The notes: generated by a model not told the origin, from the sequence alone. Shown: positions 37,202 through 50,720, counted from the first letter of the stretch. The stretch: 64,000 nucleotides of DNA from Sabellastarte sp. h YS-2021 (GCA_964017235.1 OZ024933.1:5583962-5647961); one strand, 5' to 3'. Numbers and translations are program-made.

Positions 37202-39080
37202 TTGTCAAAGGCCAATTCTGTGCAAGATAATAACATGAGAGGCGTTAATAAAACCATTTCTGACCAGAATAGTGACAATGAACAAATAAGTATAAGTGCC
37301 GTTCACATTGTATCGGATGGTGAGATCTTGTTTGATATGAATGAGGCAAATATTGACAACAAGTATTTAACCAAGGGTCACAATGAACCGGTTGAACAAA
37401 ATTGTTATTTGATATCAAGGAAGCGGATCATGATAAATTCGTTTCTTCACTTTATCAAAACAGGGCAATTGTGTGCCATCCTACAGATTGTAACATATTC
37501 AACACCAAAATTCGACTTCGGTTTTATTATACCCTTGTCAGAACAAATGCTTCCAAAAAATAAGGTGACACAGGGTCATGTCATTACAGATATTGTAGAA
37601 TTGCACAAAACCGTTCGAGCTCATGGCATTCCAAACTTTATGGGAGCACATATCCCGTTGCACACACAATTAAATATTCAAAAGTGGGAGGAAGTATTGT
37701 CTGAATATTGGGATCAGCAACTTGTCCAGTGTCTCAAATATGGTTTCCCCATGGGATTCAATCAAGATTGTGACCTGCGTCATGTCATTGAAAACCATAA
37801 GTCAGCAAGTGATTACCCCTTGCAAGTGCAGGCATATATCAAGAAAGAATTACACTTTGGTGCCCTCAAAGGCCCGTTTGACACCAATCCCATTCTGGAG
37901 GTCATAATTCTCCACTCATGTCTAGGCCAAAGCCAGGGTCCGACGCGCGTCGTGTCATAATGGACCTCAGTTGGCCAGTTGGGCGTCAGTGAACAACAGC
38001 GTAGATGAACACGGGTACTTGGGCTCAGATTTTTCTCTTACCTTCCCCGCTTCCCCACTTGACTGCTGAATTGACCAAAATTGGCAGGGGAGCTCACATT
38101 TTCAAAATATACGTCAGTAGGGCATTTCGCCATTTAAAGATGGATCCCTCTGACTATCACCTGCTACGGCTGTACTGAAATGGGGCACATGTGGACACTT
38201 GCGTGCTATTCGGCGCAAGGCACAGCAGTCAATTTTTTCAATGTACAGGTGACGCTGTGCGCTACGTCATAAGGCATCGCGAATATAAAGTTATAAACTA
38301 TATCGACGATTTCTTGGGTTTTGGCACACCTTCTGTTGCATGTGCATCATTCGATACATTGTATGGTGTCATGCGTCAGCTGGGTCTCACCATTAGCGAC
38401 AAAAATCTAGTCTGTCTGGCCACTCAAGCCGTGTGCCTTGGGGTTTGGTAGATACTGTTGAAGGTACAGTTTCCATTCCTCATGACAAACTCCAGAACGC
38501 AACTACCACTGTAAACACCTGGGCTCTCAAAACACACTGTAACAAAAGAGAATTGCAATCCCTTCTCGGCTCTTTACTATATGTACATAAGTGCATCAAG
38601 CCAGCACATTGTTAACTAAATCGCATGCTGGACGTGCTGCCTCACGCAGGTAACCCTAACAAGATTTTACTGATCGAAGATTTCAAAAGAGACGTATAAT
38701 GGCAAATCCATGTACAATCATACTAATGTGGACGTCACATTAGAACTTGACACATATCTCTCAGGACTGGGAGCGACATGGGGCAGATTTGTCTACCGTC
38801 TCCCCATACCAGCAAATTTATGGGAAATGAAAATAGTCCACCTTGAGATGGTTAATATCCTTCTTGCTGTTAAAGTATTCCAAAAGTCTTGGAGTGGAAA
38901 ACGTGTGCTAGTCAAATGCGATAACCAAGCGGTGGTGGCTGCCTTGCAGTCGGGTCGAGCATGTGACCCTTTCTTGGCTGCTTGTGCGCATAATATTTGG
39001 TATATTGCAGACTTAATGATATAGAACTCAAATATGTCCATGTTCTGGGTAAACATAGCAGGGCAGCAGACCTTCTTTCT
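37202..39080 (+). pseudogene. DIRS reverse transcriptase and RNase H, broken
   Basis: 37202-37960 is open and ends in the RT N-terminal region (WDQQLVQCLKYGFPMGFNQD, HFGALKGPFDTNPI). The finger/palm region 37960-38190 is split by frame breaks. 38191-38451 holds VINYIDDFLGFGTPS, the YxDD catalytic box, followed by GLTISDKNLV. RNase H lies at 38710-39080: ELDTYLSGLGATWG, VHLEMVNILLAVKVF, KCDNQAVVAALQSG and LGKHSRAADLLSRW give the D-E-D-D set. Frameshifts near 37950, 38190, 38450, 38600 and 39020. Transcribed toward the recombinase that follows. Confidence 0.8.
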
Positions 39081-39084
39081 AGGT

Positions 39085-39787
39085 GGAGGGTTTCTCACCA
39101 AGATAGAGTAGAATTAACACCAACTAGTACTAATACTTCTGTGGCCTTGATAGGCAATTACCTCTCCGCTCTCAGAGCTATGTGTGTATGTTTGATCACC
39201 CACAAGTAAAATATTATGTCAAGGCTCTAAAAATTACACGTCCACTAGCTGTTACTGTTAAGAATACCATGGATATCAAAACTTTAAAACGTCTACTACA
39301 ATTGGCTGTGGCTTATAAAAATGGAATTACACTGAAAGCAATGTTTCTGGTAGGTTATTTTGTTTTTTCTGTCTGTCAAATTTAGTTCCTCATAGCACCA
39401 GAGATTTTGACCCCTCGTGTCATTTTGCAGGAGGCGACATATTCAAAACAAGTTAAATTATTAGTGAAGTGGTCAAAAACCATGTAATCAAGGGACAAGG
39501 CTGCATTGATTACATTGCCACGCTTGAACTCTGCTATTTGCCCGTGTGTGGCATTACAGGACTTATTTAGGCTGTACAACCCAGGTAGTATGGATTCCAC
39601 AGGATTCCAAGTCATTACAGATTCAAGAGTCAGGAAAATGTTGGCCACCTTAAAACAAGCCATGGGATTATCTAGGAGCCACTATACGTTCCATTCCTTT
39701 AGAAGTTCAGGTGCCACACTAGCCTATAAGAACAATGCAATTTCTACTATTACACAACATATGGGTGTAATACACACATCTCAGTAA
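39085..39787 (+). pseudogene. DIRS tyrosine recombinase, broken
   Basis: After RNase H the reading moves through 39182-39385 (LKRLLQLAVAYKNGITLKAM) to 39506-39787 (ITLPRLNSAICPCVALQDLF, then YTFHSFRSSGATLAYKN). The H-x2-R box (HSFR) of the tyrosine-recombinase fold is visible. The C-terminal tyrosine block after QHMG is missing. This domain in place of a DDE integrase is what marks the element as DIRS-type. Confidence 0.8.
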
Positions 39788-39789
39788 TT

Positions 39790-41400
39790 TTCACCACTTT
39801 GTTACATTTCTGTACTGCTGTACATTCTGTAATTCTGCAGTTCAAGCATTGTATGTTCAAGCATTGTATGTTCTATTGTAATACATGTTCTATTGTAATA
39901 TACTATACATGTTCAACTAAGTATTACTAAGAATTGGCGCATCACCTACAGTATTGTAACGTGAATCTTAGGACGTTCAACTATGTATTACCAGTCATTA
40001 TTGTGTCACGTGCAGTGTTGTTACGTATGTCTTATCAGTATGCCTTGTTATTTCTGTGTAGTAATTGTAGATGCTTGTGTGTGGCACGATCATTTGCATG
40101 GATTCGGACAGTAATTAATAGATCGTACCAAGTAACGTTATTGTATAATCTTTGCATCGCATATGTATATACTAATAGCTTTAGTTGTATTATTTTAGTA
40201 TTTTATATGTTAATTTTTACATTATACATAATAAACGATTATCCATCAGACAGTGTTGCATTGTGTTGGGAGGGGCTTTGGGGACTGAAAGCTATAATTA
40301 TTGCCATAATGTACCAACATGTAAACCTGTTGTCAGACCTTATCAATTAAACACAGAAAAATCAAATAATCAAACATTATGTGTTTCTCTCTCCTGCAAA
40401 TTATGCTTACCTTGTTCAGTTCTTTGACTTCTTGTTGATGTAGAATGCAGTCTTAAACTCAAATGTTACGCATATTATATAGAATATATTTCCCAGCCTT
40501 TCATTTTAGTTTCTTTCATTTTGTCTCTTCAATATGTCATATCTTTCACTGGGCATTTGTATGAACAAAGTTGCACATTCTATTGTAAGCCCTGTGTGAT
40601 ATTTATCACTGTGTTTCTTCATGTGTAAATAATAGATCAAAAGAAAAAGGTTTCTGCTCTGCTCCATTTTATCCTTTCAGTGAAGCTGAAAGAAAAAAAA
40701 CTTTTTCTATGCTACTGATAAATATTCTATCTTTGTTTATCTTTTTGTTGTGACAAATGACGTCAGTGTTGTGTGCATTCATACACACTGCCTATAAATA
40801 TATACCAAACATGTGACATGTAACAGGATTGTCAGCAAACATGTTTTTGGGGGATGAAAACAATTGTCTCTCCTTTTCATTCTTGTCAGGCTTCGTTTTA
40901 TCATTGAATTCAACTAGTGACATGTTAAAACATGACAATTAATAAACTACTAAAGAAACTAGGCACGAAACAAAAGCTACTATGAAAATATTCATAAATC
41001 ATATCTGTCCTTATTATATTTTGATGTTCCTTTATGAACATTTATATAAACGTTATGATACCTTTTTGAAACATTCTGTATTTTACCTAGTTAAATGCTT
41101 TAAGGCAATCAAGGTGAGATCTACTTTGACCTGTGCAAGTTATTTTTATGTCATGCCACAGAGTTCGATTTGGTTCTACCTGTACAAAACCTCACTTAAA
41201 CATTTATTAAGATACACAAAGACATAAAATGCTATTTCTATACTAATTACATCAAGCTCTGTTTCAACCTTTCACACAAAAACACTTCTGCTGCATTTTA
41301 GTAACTGAACAATGTCAAATAATATGCTCAAGCTAAATCTTACAATACAGAATCTATCGTGTTTTTGGTAAAAAAACACAAAGATGTAAAATCCCATTTC
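39790..41400. other. Non-coding, possibly DIRS 3' end
   Basis: Contains short direct repeats (GTTCAAGCATTGTAT twice at 39840-39870; ATGTTCTATTGTAATA twice at 39866-39900). The terminal repeats expected of a DIRS element could not be delimited. At 40758 there is TGACGTCA followed 28 bp later by CTATAAATATA. Frames at 39934-40350 and 40982-41227 have no recognisable content. Confidence 0.3.
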
Positions 41401-41404
41401 CACT

Positions 41405-41790
41405 CAACATTTCCCTTTGGGTCTGACAAATAGTATCAGAAAGCTTGGAGCTGTTTCGAGGTCGGGTCCTCATTTGGTATCAAACATTGTATACCTACAA
41501 CATCAGGTGCAGCAAACAAGTCATGGATTGTCTGAATATTCCACATTCTGTTATTCAATCCACAGATCAAAAAAGTGTTTTAGCCACAGATTTGCATTTG
41601 ATGCACCAACTTTGTGTTATGAACTCCCTGAATAATGTTCAAACATCTACTTACCTTCTATGGTGAGCCTATTATGTCTCTAGATTTTCCTTTTTTTCTT
41701 TCTCGCTTTATGGCTTCGGTAACTTTTAGCCTGTTATATGATACATATTAAGCACTATAAAGTACATTACATTAGATTACATTTTGAATT
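41405..41790 (+). pseudogene. LINE 3' end fragment
   Basis: Two frames together carry RSKKCFSHRFAFDAPTLCYE and NNVQTSTYLLW, the C-terminal block of the same CR1/L2-like family as at 18545, then 'gcactataaagtacatta...ttagattac'. Confidence 0.65.
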
Positions 41791-41794
41791 GTCT

Positions 41795-43520
41795 ACTTTA
41801 GGTGGTATCAAATTATCTCCCATAACCAGGCATAACTGCACATTGCACAATAATATTTGTGGATGGCTTCTGTGTTATTCTGTATCATTCTGTGTCTGCT
41901 ACTGTTTTTCGCACTGTATCTCTTTTGTATCCTGTGTATGTTAAACCCTTTCAATTATGAATTATCTTCTGGAGCCAAATAAATCAAGAGTTTTGGAGGA
42001 TCAGCATTCCACCTATAATTCGACATGGGATACTTGATAGATATATTATGTCCCTTGTCACATTCTGTTCTTTTATCTCTCAGATTTCTTTTCTTTCTCA
42101 TCTACTTCACGTCATTTAAACGATGATCAGTGCCAGGAGAAGTTTCTGAATCATCAAATATATGGCTCTTGTTACCAGATATTATCACTAACACCCATAT
42201 AACCGGCTTTGGTTAAGTGCTGAATCAAAAAATATATGCTCATTAAAGACAGTTCATGCTGTATTCACCAATGTATTTAATACCTTTCATTAGACAGATC
42301 ATATCTTCTAAGACGAATGCACCCACCTGTGTGAAATCACAACTTACTACAGACCTGATAGATACATACCATGCAACTTTGAATACAGTTTAAGTATATT
42401 TCTAAGGTGTGTATTTCTTGTAAGGGCTGGATATGACAGCTGGGCAATGGTCGAGGTTTTCCTCACTTTATCCAAATAAAATATACCGTGAATATTAATG
42501 GTTATGACGAAAGTTCACCCTAGGGGTGTCACATTTTCACTTACTGGAACATAAAGGTTTTAAGGCTATTTAAATTCTAGCTAATTAAGTGGCCCATCAG
42601 GAGTGTTTATTTATTGTCACATACCTCAACCTTCAGCTTTATTTATGGTGACATTGTAAGCATTGCATACCCTGCCATTAGCTTTCGGGGAAAACACCAT
42701 TGAACCATCATTGCTAAAAAAAATCATTCTAGAACTAAATGCTTAGGTGGAATACGATTTTTAGATCAATCAATGCCTGAATAGGAGCCATTTTATCTTC
42801 GAAAATCTTTAAAAATGGAAACTTTGTCCCTATCTCAAAAAGTTTGATTTCACTATTTTATTGAAATAAATAATTCAGCTATTCCTCAGCTAAAATTTCA
42901 GCCCTGAATCTGTCCACCTTGACGTCATAAATGTCTTTTAACTTCTCAGTTAACTTTCCTCATTTTATCCTCTTTGAACCAAACGTGGCACATATTTATA
43001 GGTCTACAAAAAAAATATCCTGACTTTCTGGAGACCTTAACTTCTAATTATAAATGGAGCTATGGCCCCCTTAAAGTCATAAAATTGGGCTAAACGCCTC
43101 TGGTTCATTTATTATCTGTTTTTGAATAATTAAAATTTGCCACAGATATTGAAGTTTACCGTAGAAAGGATGTGCCTACTTTATAGTTTAAAAAATTAAT
43201 GAGGAAAATATATATATATTTATAAGTTAATATCTCTTACATAACAGAGTAATGCCATTAGTCCGGTACGAGCCAGGTCTGGCCGAATGTCAGAAAAACA
43301 CATCCTGAGTTTCCTTTGGACAGACTGACAGTATTGCCCCTTTCACTCTCCAGAGGTGGCTGTGACGTCACGTCCTCTTTTTCAGTTGAAAATTCCATCC
43401 TTTTAAGGTTCTGACTCAATGCATGTCAACCTGCAACTAAAAGTGTTACAGTTAGTCTCAACATAATTAATGTACCTAAGAGAAATGAACCATGTACCGA
43501 ATAAATTGTTAGTGCATCAA
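41795..43520. other. No gene seen
   Basis: AT-rich. Includes a stretch near 42900-43100 resembling the degenerate repeat at 4600-5640, and full TGACGTCA sites at 42920 and 43363. Confidence 0.3.
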
Positions 43521-43524
43521 AATT

Positions 43525-43675
43525 AAAGTTGGTATTTTACTTCCCGTTCAACAGCCAAGGTTATATTAGGACAGGTCCCCAGCATTGCCACTTGTGGGAG
43601 TCGAAACCACACAGAGGTGACAGTCTGTGATTAGATGAAAAACTGGCCAACTACTAGGCCACCGAGGGCTTTCAG
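43525..43675 (-). repeat. tRNA-derived SINE copy, diverged
   Basis: Minus strand shows GGTGGCCTAGTAGTTGG (A-box region) and GGTTTCGACTCC (B-box), then the body ending near 'caacagccaaggttatatt'. Shorter and more diverged than 1238-1460. Confidence 0.55.
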
Positions 43676-45128
43676 GAGTGTATCATGGTGACAGAATACC
43701 AGAAGCAGAAAGTACCTCATGTAGTAAATAAACAAAAATACACAAAATGCACAATTTAAGCATAGAAAAGTTCAGTCATTGGTTGCATATATATTTATAA
43801 CAGATTCGTATGTATAAATAAATACATAAATATGTATACTTTAAGTTCAAACTGCAAAACTGCATTTTGTAATGGGTAACATATAAAGGTTTTCAGAATT
43901 GGGAAAGTATGTAATGGGTCAATAATTTGCATGGATCTTGGGGAAAAACTACCACTCTTAGTTGCTTCACTGTTAACAAGGAAACAGTTGCAATAATACA
44001 CGTTGGTTCATACAAGAAAGTGAACTTGAATAAAACTGAAATTCATACACAATAATCTTGATCATTTTATGCCTCGCATGTTTTTATTAGCAATTCAAAT
44101 ATTTTCATACCTTCACATGTGAAATTCTGCCAAATGTTTCAACAATAATTTCACTACTAGCAAGTGCAACAATTTTTATGCTTTTTATGTTATCTTTTTA
44201 TGTGATTTCTCTATTTTGGCCTCACTATGGAAACCCGCAGAATTTTAGCTATTCTTTTTGAGGTTGCAACAAAGTTTCTTTTTGTATGCTTATATAAACT
44301 GATTCTCACCTGTGGAAATTCTTTTAAGGAATTTTACAACTTTAAGTAGTGTATTGAGAAAATTACTTGACATCGATAAACTCTCCTTTTGCCTACTGCA
44401 ATCAGCACATCAAAATTTAAACTTTTTGTAAACAAGCTTTTATCATACAACTTATTGTTTATATCATGAAAATATGGCCTGAAACAATGCAATATACAAA
44501 TTATCGTTTTAGAAAGTGTTCCTTTCTTCCTTGATTTATTAATCTGGGTGAAAATAAGGTCTTCCATTGTTAATATTTATTTCTTCTTCATCTATTTTTC
44601 TGTATAGCAGTGCAAAATGTAAGCAAAAATTATGTGTTTTCATCCAATGAAGTACAAAATACCAAACTCTCGATGTATTGTTTATTTTAAAAGCTAACAA
44701 ATGCATTTGTCATTTTCAATGAGCTGAAAGAAAACTTAAACTCGTTATTTCTTCAGCTAAAGAACTTCCAAGACATGTTTACACTTTGTATGTAGCAAAA
44801 ATTTATAGCAAACAATTGATTATTAGGAAATGTAAGAAAATGACAAAAGGTCGGAAATTTATAACATATATAGCATAAAATAAAGTATTATATTGCTTTA
44901 TGTTTAGATGCGCCTTAGAGTCCATCAGTGATGCAGATTAAGCGCTATAAAAGTCCACATTAGATTAGATTAGATTATACTTTTCTTTCTTAAAAAAATC
45001 TCTTAAAGTCTGACTTTTTACATGGCTTAACCAAGAATCAAGAGCGTGATTAGGTTAAATCAGTGAATTTAACATAAACACATTTATTTCAACATTTTAT
45101 CTATTAGTAATATTATTTTAAATGCATC
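43676..45128. other. No gene seen; LINE tail at 44900-44976
   Basis: AT-rich. The segment 'gatgcgccttagagtcc...gattaagcgctataaaag...attagattagattagatta' at 44905-44976 is a LINE 3' tail of the type seen at 19340. Small frames (43795-44001, 44334-44567) show nothing recognisable. Confidence 0.4.
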
Positions 45129-45136
45129 ACATCTCT

Positions 45137-45338
45137 ATGGAAGAGAAAAAGAGCCAACATGACAAATTTTTTCATCTCGATTTATCAACTTACTAACTCA
45201 ATAAATTGACTTAGGTATCTCGATTTATCGACTTAGTATCTCAATAAATCAATTCAAGATATCTAAGTAGATTTATCGAGTTACTAAGTTGATAAATCGA
45301 GATAAAAAATTGACATGGTGGCGCTTCTACTCTTCCAT
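45137..45338. mobile_element. hAT-like palindromic MITE, 202 bp
   Basis: Ends ATGGAAGAG and CTCTTCCAT form inverted repeats that continue imperfectly for ~50 bp (rAGCGCCACCATGTCAATTTTT type). Both sides are flanked by an identical 8-bp ACATCTCT (45129-45136 and 45339-45346). An 8-bp duplication is typical of the hAT superfamily. The interior is a run of short palindromic words (ATCTCGATTTATCGAC). Confidence 0.8.
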
Positions 45339-46199
45339 ACATCTCTGCTGTATATTTGTTATTTATTGTTCTTTAATATTTAGCATGTATTACCATTAAT
45401 AAAGCAATTAAATATCAGAAGCAAAAGGTCCTCTGGGGACCTAGGAGTTTGAAAGACAGTAATCTTATGCTAATGAGATTTATACTGGCAAGATGTTTCA
45501 AAAATTCAGCATCCATAAAGCTGTGTATGGACATTAAAGGGGTTTATTGACCAGCTATAGCTTTATTGAGACAGAAGTACAGAAGTTTTAAAATAGAACC
45601 ATAATATAAACTTTAATTTCTGAATAAATTAAAATAGTTTCAGATATTGCACTAGTTGAAAGAGTATGACAAAAGTTGTGATATGTGGAGGGGAACGACT
45701 TTTAAGTATACGTTAATGGCCTAATAAGTGTCCAATATTGGAAAATAATGGACTGTTTACAAGGTCCCAAAGGGATCGCGTCAATTAAATTAATTAAATT
45801 CAAATTACACCTTTTCCTTAATTTATAATTTTTAAGATGATGTTTAACATCATTAATTTGCATTTCTGTATTCCTGGTGTGCATTTTTTCGGTTTTTAAG
45901 ATCATTTTCGTTGAAATCAATGTAAAAGGGTTTCTTGTGAAAATGTGATGAAAGACTTCTATGTATGGTCAAAATCACACATTGGTCAATAGTGAAAGAT
46001 ATTGGACACTTTTAACAAAAGAAAAACTCTCAGGTGTAATTTAAAATTCTGGAGACTGAAGGTTAATAGCATTTCAGATGTCTGGTAGGAAAGGTAGAAT
46101 TTTTGGTGAAATTAAGGAATAAATGGTTTTTGAAAGACTCAGTGAGGTTTCCCTTTTACATATAATAGCTGGAATGCATTAAAGTAATGGAAAGCTGGA

Positions 46200-48915
46200 C
46201 TTTTCTGGTACGGTGATCATCAATCAGCTACAGGCTACCCAGGCCCAATGGTCACGCTGAAGAGCTGAGCACCTAGACTGGATCAATGAAGAGCTCTCTC
46301 AGGTGCAACAATCGTGGCCCCCTGGTTTATACAATGACAAAGTGTGTGCAAAAGTGACCCAATCTCTGGTAATGAGATGAAAAGGCCACCATGCAGTTTG
46401 CAGCACTGGTATTGGTAAGCCCAATCATCCTCCAGGCTATGACATCATGTCTGCCCTAGCCTGTGGCTTCTGCCTGTTGGAGGTTTATCTTCCTGCTAGA
46501 ATTTCTTCCTTCTCTTGATAGATCAGAAGCTGGAGAATATATATTACAGTCCTCAGGGCTACTAGAAGGGACTTGCAACCGTCATCTGGCTAAGGCTTCC
46601 AGAGTCTCTGAAGATGTGGCCCTGGCCTGGGTGAATAGCAGATCATCTGGTAGACCTATTTACCTGCCCCAAGGCATATTCCTCTGCCAAAATTTGATGT
46701 CAGTGTGCTAAACGAGGTCCACCAGGCTGACCAAATTTTCCTTCAGCAAGATGAGGTAGGACGGCAAATGTACAAGTATGCCTTATCTGTGGTTAATGTT
46801 ATTTCACCTTCCAAAGTGGCAGAGCCCCTGGCTAGCAAGACCACAGCAAAGGTTACCAATACTCTGTCTGGGATCCACAGACAGGGGTCATAAAAGTGAA
46901 TTCCTCTAGGAGAACCATGAATTGAGTGGGTGGCTTGGTTGTCCTCTTTTGTTACAGCTCTAACCAGTAAAAACCAAAACCGATACTATCAAGCAAAAGC
47001 TGTTTCAGAAAAACCCCCTTTGGTGATCCTGTTGGCCTTTGAGAGCAAAAGCACCCTTCCGGAGTTGGTTTCTGCTACTTTTAACTGCCTGGAGAGCTGG
47101 AAGGTGGATAGCACTGAGCCCCTGGACCCAAGTGGTCTGTAAAGCCCCCTTCTACAGCTCTTCAATTCATAAGTCCAAATTTCATTTTAACAAGCGTTTC
47201 TCATATGATGCTCCAAAACTTTGGAATGATTTGCCACTGGAAATTCAAACTGCTCCTACACTATCAAGTTTCAAAAGGCGACTTAAAACTTATCTGTTTC
47301 AGAAGTCTTTTCCTCCCTTGGTTTTATTACTACAGAACACTGATAGTCCCCTGGTGATAACCGTATTATGTCTCATGACTTGTGATTTATGCATTACGAT
47401 TTGGATGGTGTGCCTTAGAAGCCACGAGATCAGAGATTAAGCACTTGGATACCTGATTAATTGATTGATGTATGCCTCTTTGGATAAGAGACTGGGGTCT
47501 TGGAAGCGCTTGCAGGAGTTCACTTACTCCTAGGGAAGGACACCCTTGTGGTTGATCAGCTTGCACTTTTCTTTGTCTGGCTCATACCAAGCTGTAAGTT
47601 GAAATGCCTCAGGTTTATTGAGGTCAGCAGGAAGTGGGTGCTGTCGATGGAGCAGAGTTGCCACAGAGAGATGTACTTTTCCATGTTGTTGGGGATGCAG
47701 GTCAGCTTACAGTCTTTTCCCTGTTGAAGCTATCTCTCCACCTTATCCTCCTCATCATCCATTTTGTCTCCCTCTTCCTGTTCCAGTATCTCTGGCCTTT
47801 TATCTGAAATTGCCTGCGTGAGCAAGTGGGAATCATAACTGCTCTCATTCAATGTTACGTCATCTCACATTTTTACCACCTTTTTGTTTTTCACAGCTGC
47901 GGGGAGTGGAATGTAAGACCCCCTTTCAGTAGCTGGAACCTGGCGAGAGTATTTCCACCTGATCGATGACCCACACAGAGCCTCTGTGGGTTCATTTCTC
48001 CAGAGTCTTTGAGGTGGTGTGTGGTTTTTAATTCCCCTTACCAACAGAAGGACCTCTTGTTCATAATGTAGGATTGGTTTAGATTGGTTTCTTGATGAGT
48101 TTGAACTCTGAGAGTGAGCTGGGTCTTGACACCTCGGAGTGCTCAGATCTCTTCATCAAGTTTTTGACCAATCTGGATGCACACACGTTCCACAAAGGCT
48201 CTATGATCTGTACCAAGATTATGCAATTCAGCTACATCCATCTGCCACCCCTGCAGAAAGTGACTGATTACCCATGGAGCCTGACTGTCTTTTTCTCTGC
48301 AAACAAGTCCAGGATCCTGATATTGCTTGACAGATCTCAGAACTAAAAATCTGCATGTACGGGGATCAAATTACTCCTTCAGGAACTTTTTTCCTCTTCT
48401 TTGTCAAGCAAGCAGTGTCCACTTGTCCATTGTCACCTTGTTGGAAAGGTATACTTTTCCGAAAACACTACTGATAACCACGGTTAGCTCGTTAAACTCA
48501 GCCCTTTGACAGGTGCACATCTCAGGTAGTCGAGTTGAATTTTCAATTATCTCCAAACATGTCTTGCCAAAACGCTCTAAATTGCCCATAACCAGCAACT
48601 GGCATGTTTTTGAACCTTCATAATGTCAGATTATGCCTTGGCAAAACTTCACCTTCCAAAAAACTTCCAACAGCAGATAGCATCTTACCACAAGTATTAT
48701 AAAATCAACATCCATAGTTTTTGTGATGCTATTATCAATACTTTCTTTGCCAAGTCGTATGCATATACTGTAGCTGATTTATTACCATTGCAAATGAGGT
48801 GTTATTTTCACTTGTCTGTTTCGTCGTTGGCATGCTTATGCAAATATTGGTTTGAACTTTATAAAAAGTCAGAAGATGGGTCTGGGTCCAATTTAGATTC
48901 CATTCAATTTTGAGA
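46200..48915 (+). pseudogene. Unidentified coding-like island with LINE insertion
   Basis: Base composition is richer in G+C than the flanks and open frames are denser (46463-46711, 46705-46893, 46930-47142, 47500-47821, 48092-48346, 48623-48913). The best conserved-looking piece is VLNEVHQADQIFLQQDEVGR at 46700-46760. Between 47140 and 47465 lies a LINE 3' end reading FSYDAPKLWNDLPLEIQT and FKRRLKTYLFQKSFPP. I cannot name the rest; it may be a decayed retroelement or retrocopy. Confidence 0.35.
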
Positions 48916-49104
48916 GTAATGGATCACTGTCTGGATACAAAACAAATTATTATTATTGCATGCCTTACAGGGAACTGCACTCTCAAAGTGTTCTTGTATA
49001 GCTCTACGCAGCTCTGAAGTAATTCACTTTTTATGTGAGCCAGGTCCTCAGTGGCCCAGTGGTTATTTCAGAGCATATATCACACATCTGAAACTGAATC
49101 TGAT

Positions 49105-49345
49105 AGTGTTCAAAGGGAAATTTACAAATCGGCCTTTTGCAAATCTGCCCCCTAAATAGTCGGCCCTCAACAAATCCTTGACCCCTTCAAACTCAACCCT
49201 AAGCCAAAAAATAAATGTAAGGCCATAATAATTCTTATAGCACTTAATCTACACACAAGATAGACATTTACTTAAGTTATATTCTGGGGGCCGATTTGAC
49301 TAGGGTATTTTATTCTGGGGAGCGATTTGTCCAGGATTTGTGTTC
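49105..49345. mobile_element. Short element with inverted CAAATCGGCC ends
   Basis: Left end ACAAATCGGCCTTTTGC, right end GGGGCCGATTTGACTAGGG and GAGCGATTTGTCC in opposite orientation; a deletion-type relative of 22625-23745. Confidence 0.5.
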
Positions 49346-50720
49346 CACCTGTATATTTTCCATAACAGACATTGCAGACAGACATTGGACTGAGCCATGG
49401 GCTCTAAGCAAATGTCGCTGAGATTTAAGTTATTTCAATTTGCATAGTCTTGAGTCTTGTATTTAGAGCATAAAAACTTCATGTTCGACAATCTAATAGT
49501 GCTGCATTTCAGTGTTGAGCTTTCTCCAAGGCTCACACTTCTGCAGATCACTTTTTTGTCTTCAGACTTTCATGAATTTGGCATTTCTCAAGTGCACTAC
49601 TAGTGTTTGTAATTCTGCCTTGCTTTGGGGGGGAGGGCGGGATTTCGACATTTACATGGAACAAATAGCATTTATTTCTATAAAATATGGGGTGATTACT
49701 CAATTCTTTCAACAACTGTTTTGCTATCCTATGCAAGAGAAGCTTGGCATTACAAAATATCTACCCAGATTTCAGACAAACCTCGGCTTTGAATGGGTTG
49801 CAATTTTGCAACTTATGAAGTACAAGCATTCTATAAAGAACAAATGATAATGTATAGCCAACACACTTCTATCGAATACACACTAATAAAATTTCATGAC
49901 TGTATACAGTGTTTCATAATGATAAAACATTGTCAGCAACAGACAAATGCGAGTTGTTACATATGTCATTTTCTTATATTATTTAATTTATCATGAGTAG
50001 TACTAGGTGGGTCAATCGAATGACATAAGTTGTAAAAATTGATCTAAAGTGATTGGAAAATAATCTTGATCACTATTGATAGGTTATTGGGAGGTGATGG
50101 TGCAATACTGGCTGACAGGGAATGCTGCATAGGTTATTGGGAGGTGATGGTACAATAAAGACTGTGAATGAACTACATATTGTAATTTTTAATGGCTTAT
50201 TGGAAGCTGATGGTGCAAAATGCTGCAGAACCTGAGACCATTTACTTGAATATTTACTTGAATGCAATATTCCTCTCCTCAATCACTGAACTTATATATC
50301 TTGTAGCTTGTGCTACTGGACATATCTGTATTAATGTGAAGAAGAGTTACAGCAACTTTTCACTACAAATCTTTGGTTTCAAATTTGGAAAGACCTCAAT
50401 CTAACATGTCCAAATTTATTTATTTATTTATCGTGCATACAAAGCACAAAGTTGATCAATGTTGGTTAATTGCAAAGATAAAAAAAGAACAAAAGAAAAA
50501 AAAATACAAAAAAACACATAGTAATACAGATGAAAAATAAGAGGTGCTAGAGGTGTTAGATCGGATCCTAATACTCTTACATCCAACACTTTTCTCAATA
50601 TTCTGTCACTTTTCGGATTGAATATAATCAACTAGTAGGATAACTGCATTAATTTGAGGCGTTCTTTTTTTCCCAAATTTTCTGTATATATTTTCTGTTT
50701 TTGAAGTAATGAAACTCTAA
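49346..50720. other. No gene seen before the viral-type block
   Basis: Includes three weak ~55-90-bp repeats around 50080-50220 (TTATTGGGAGGTGATGGT) and an A-rich/TTTA-rich stretch at 50405-50520. At 50551-50571 a 21-bp segment identical to part of the BIR gene (51135-51155) appears. Confidence 0.35.

Noticed and set aside
50428-50631. 67-codon minus-strand frame with a hydrophobic stretch
   Set aside because: Arises from the A-rich/TTTA-rich tract; no start context, motif or splice support.
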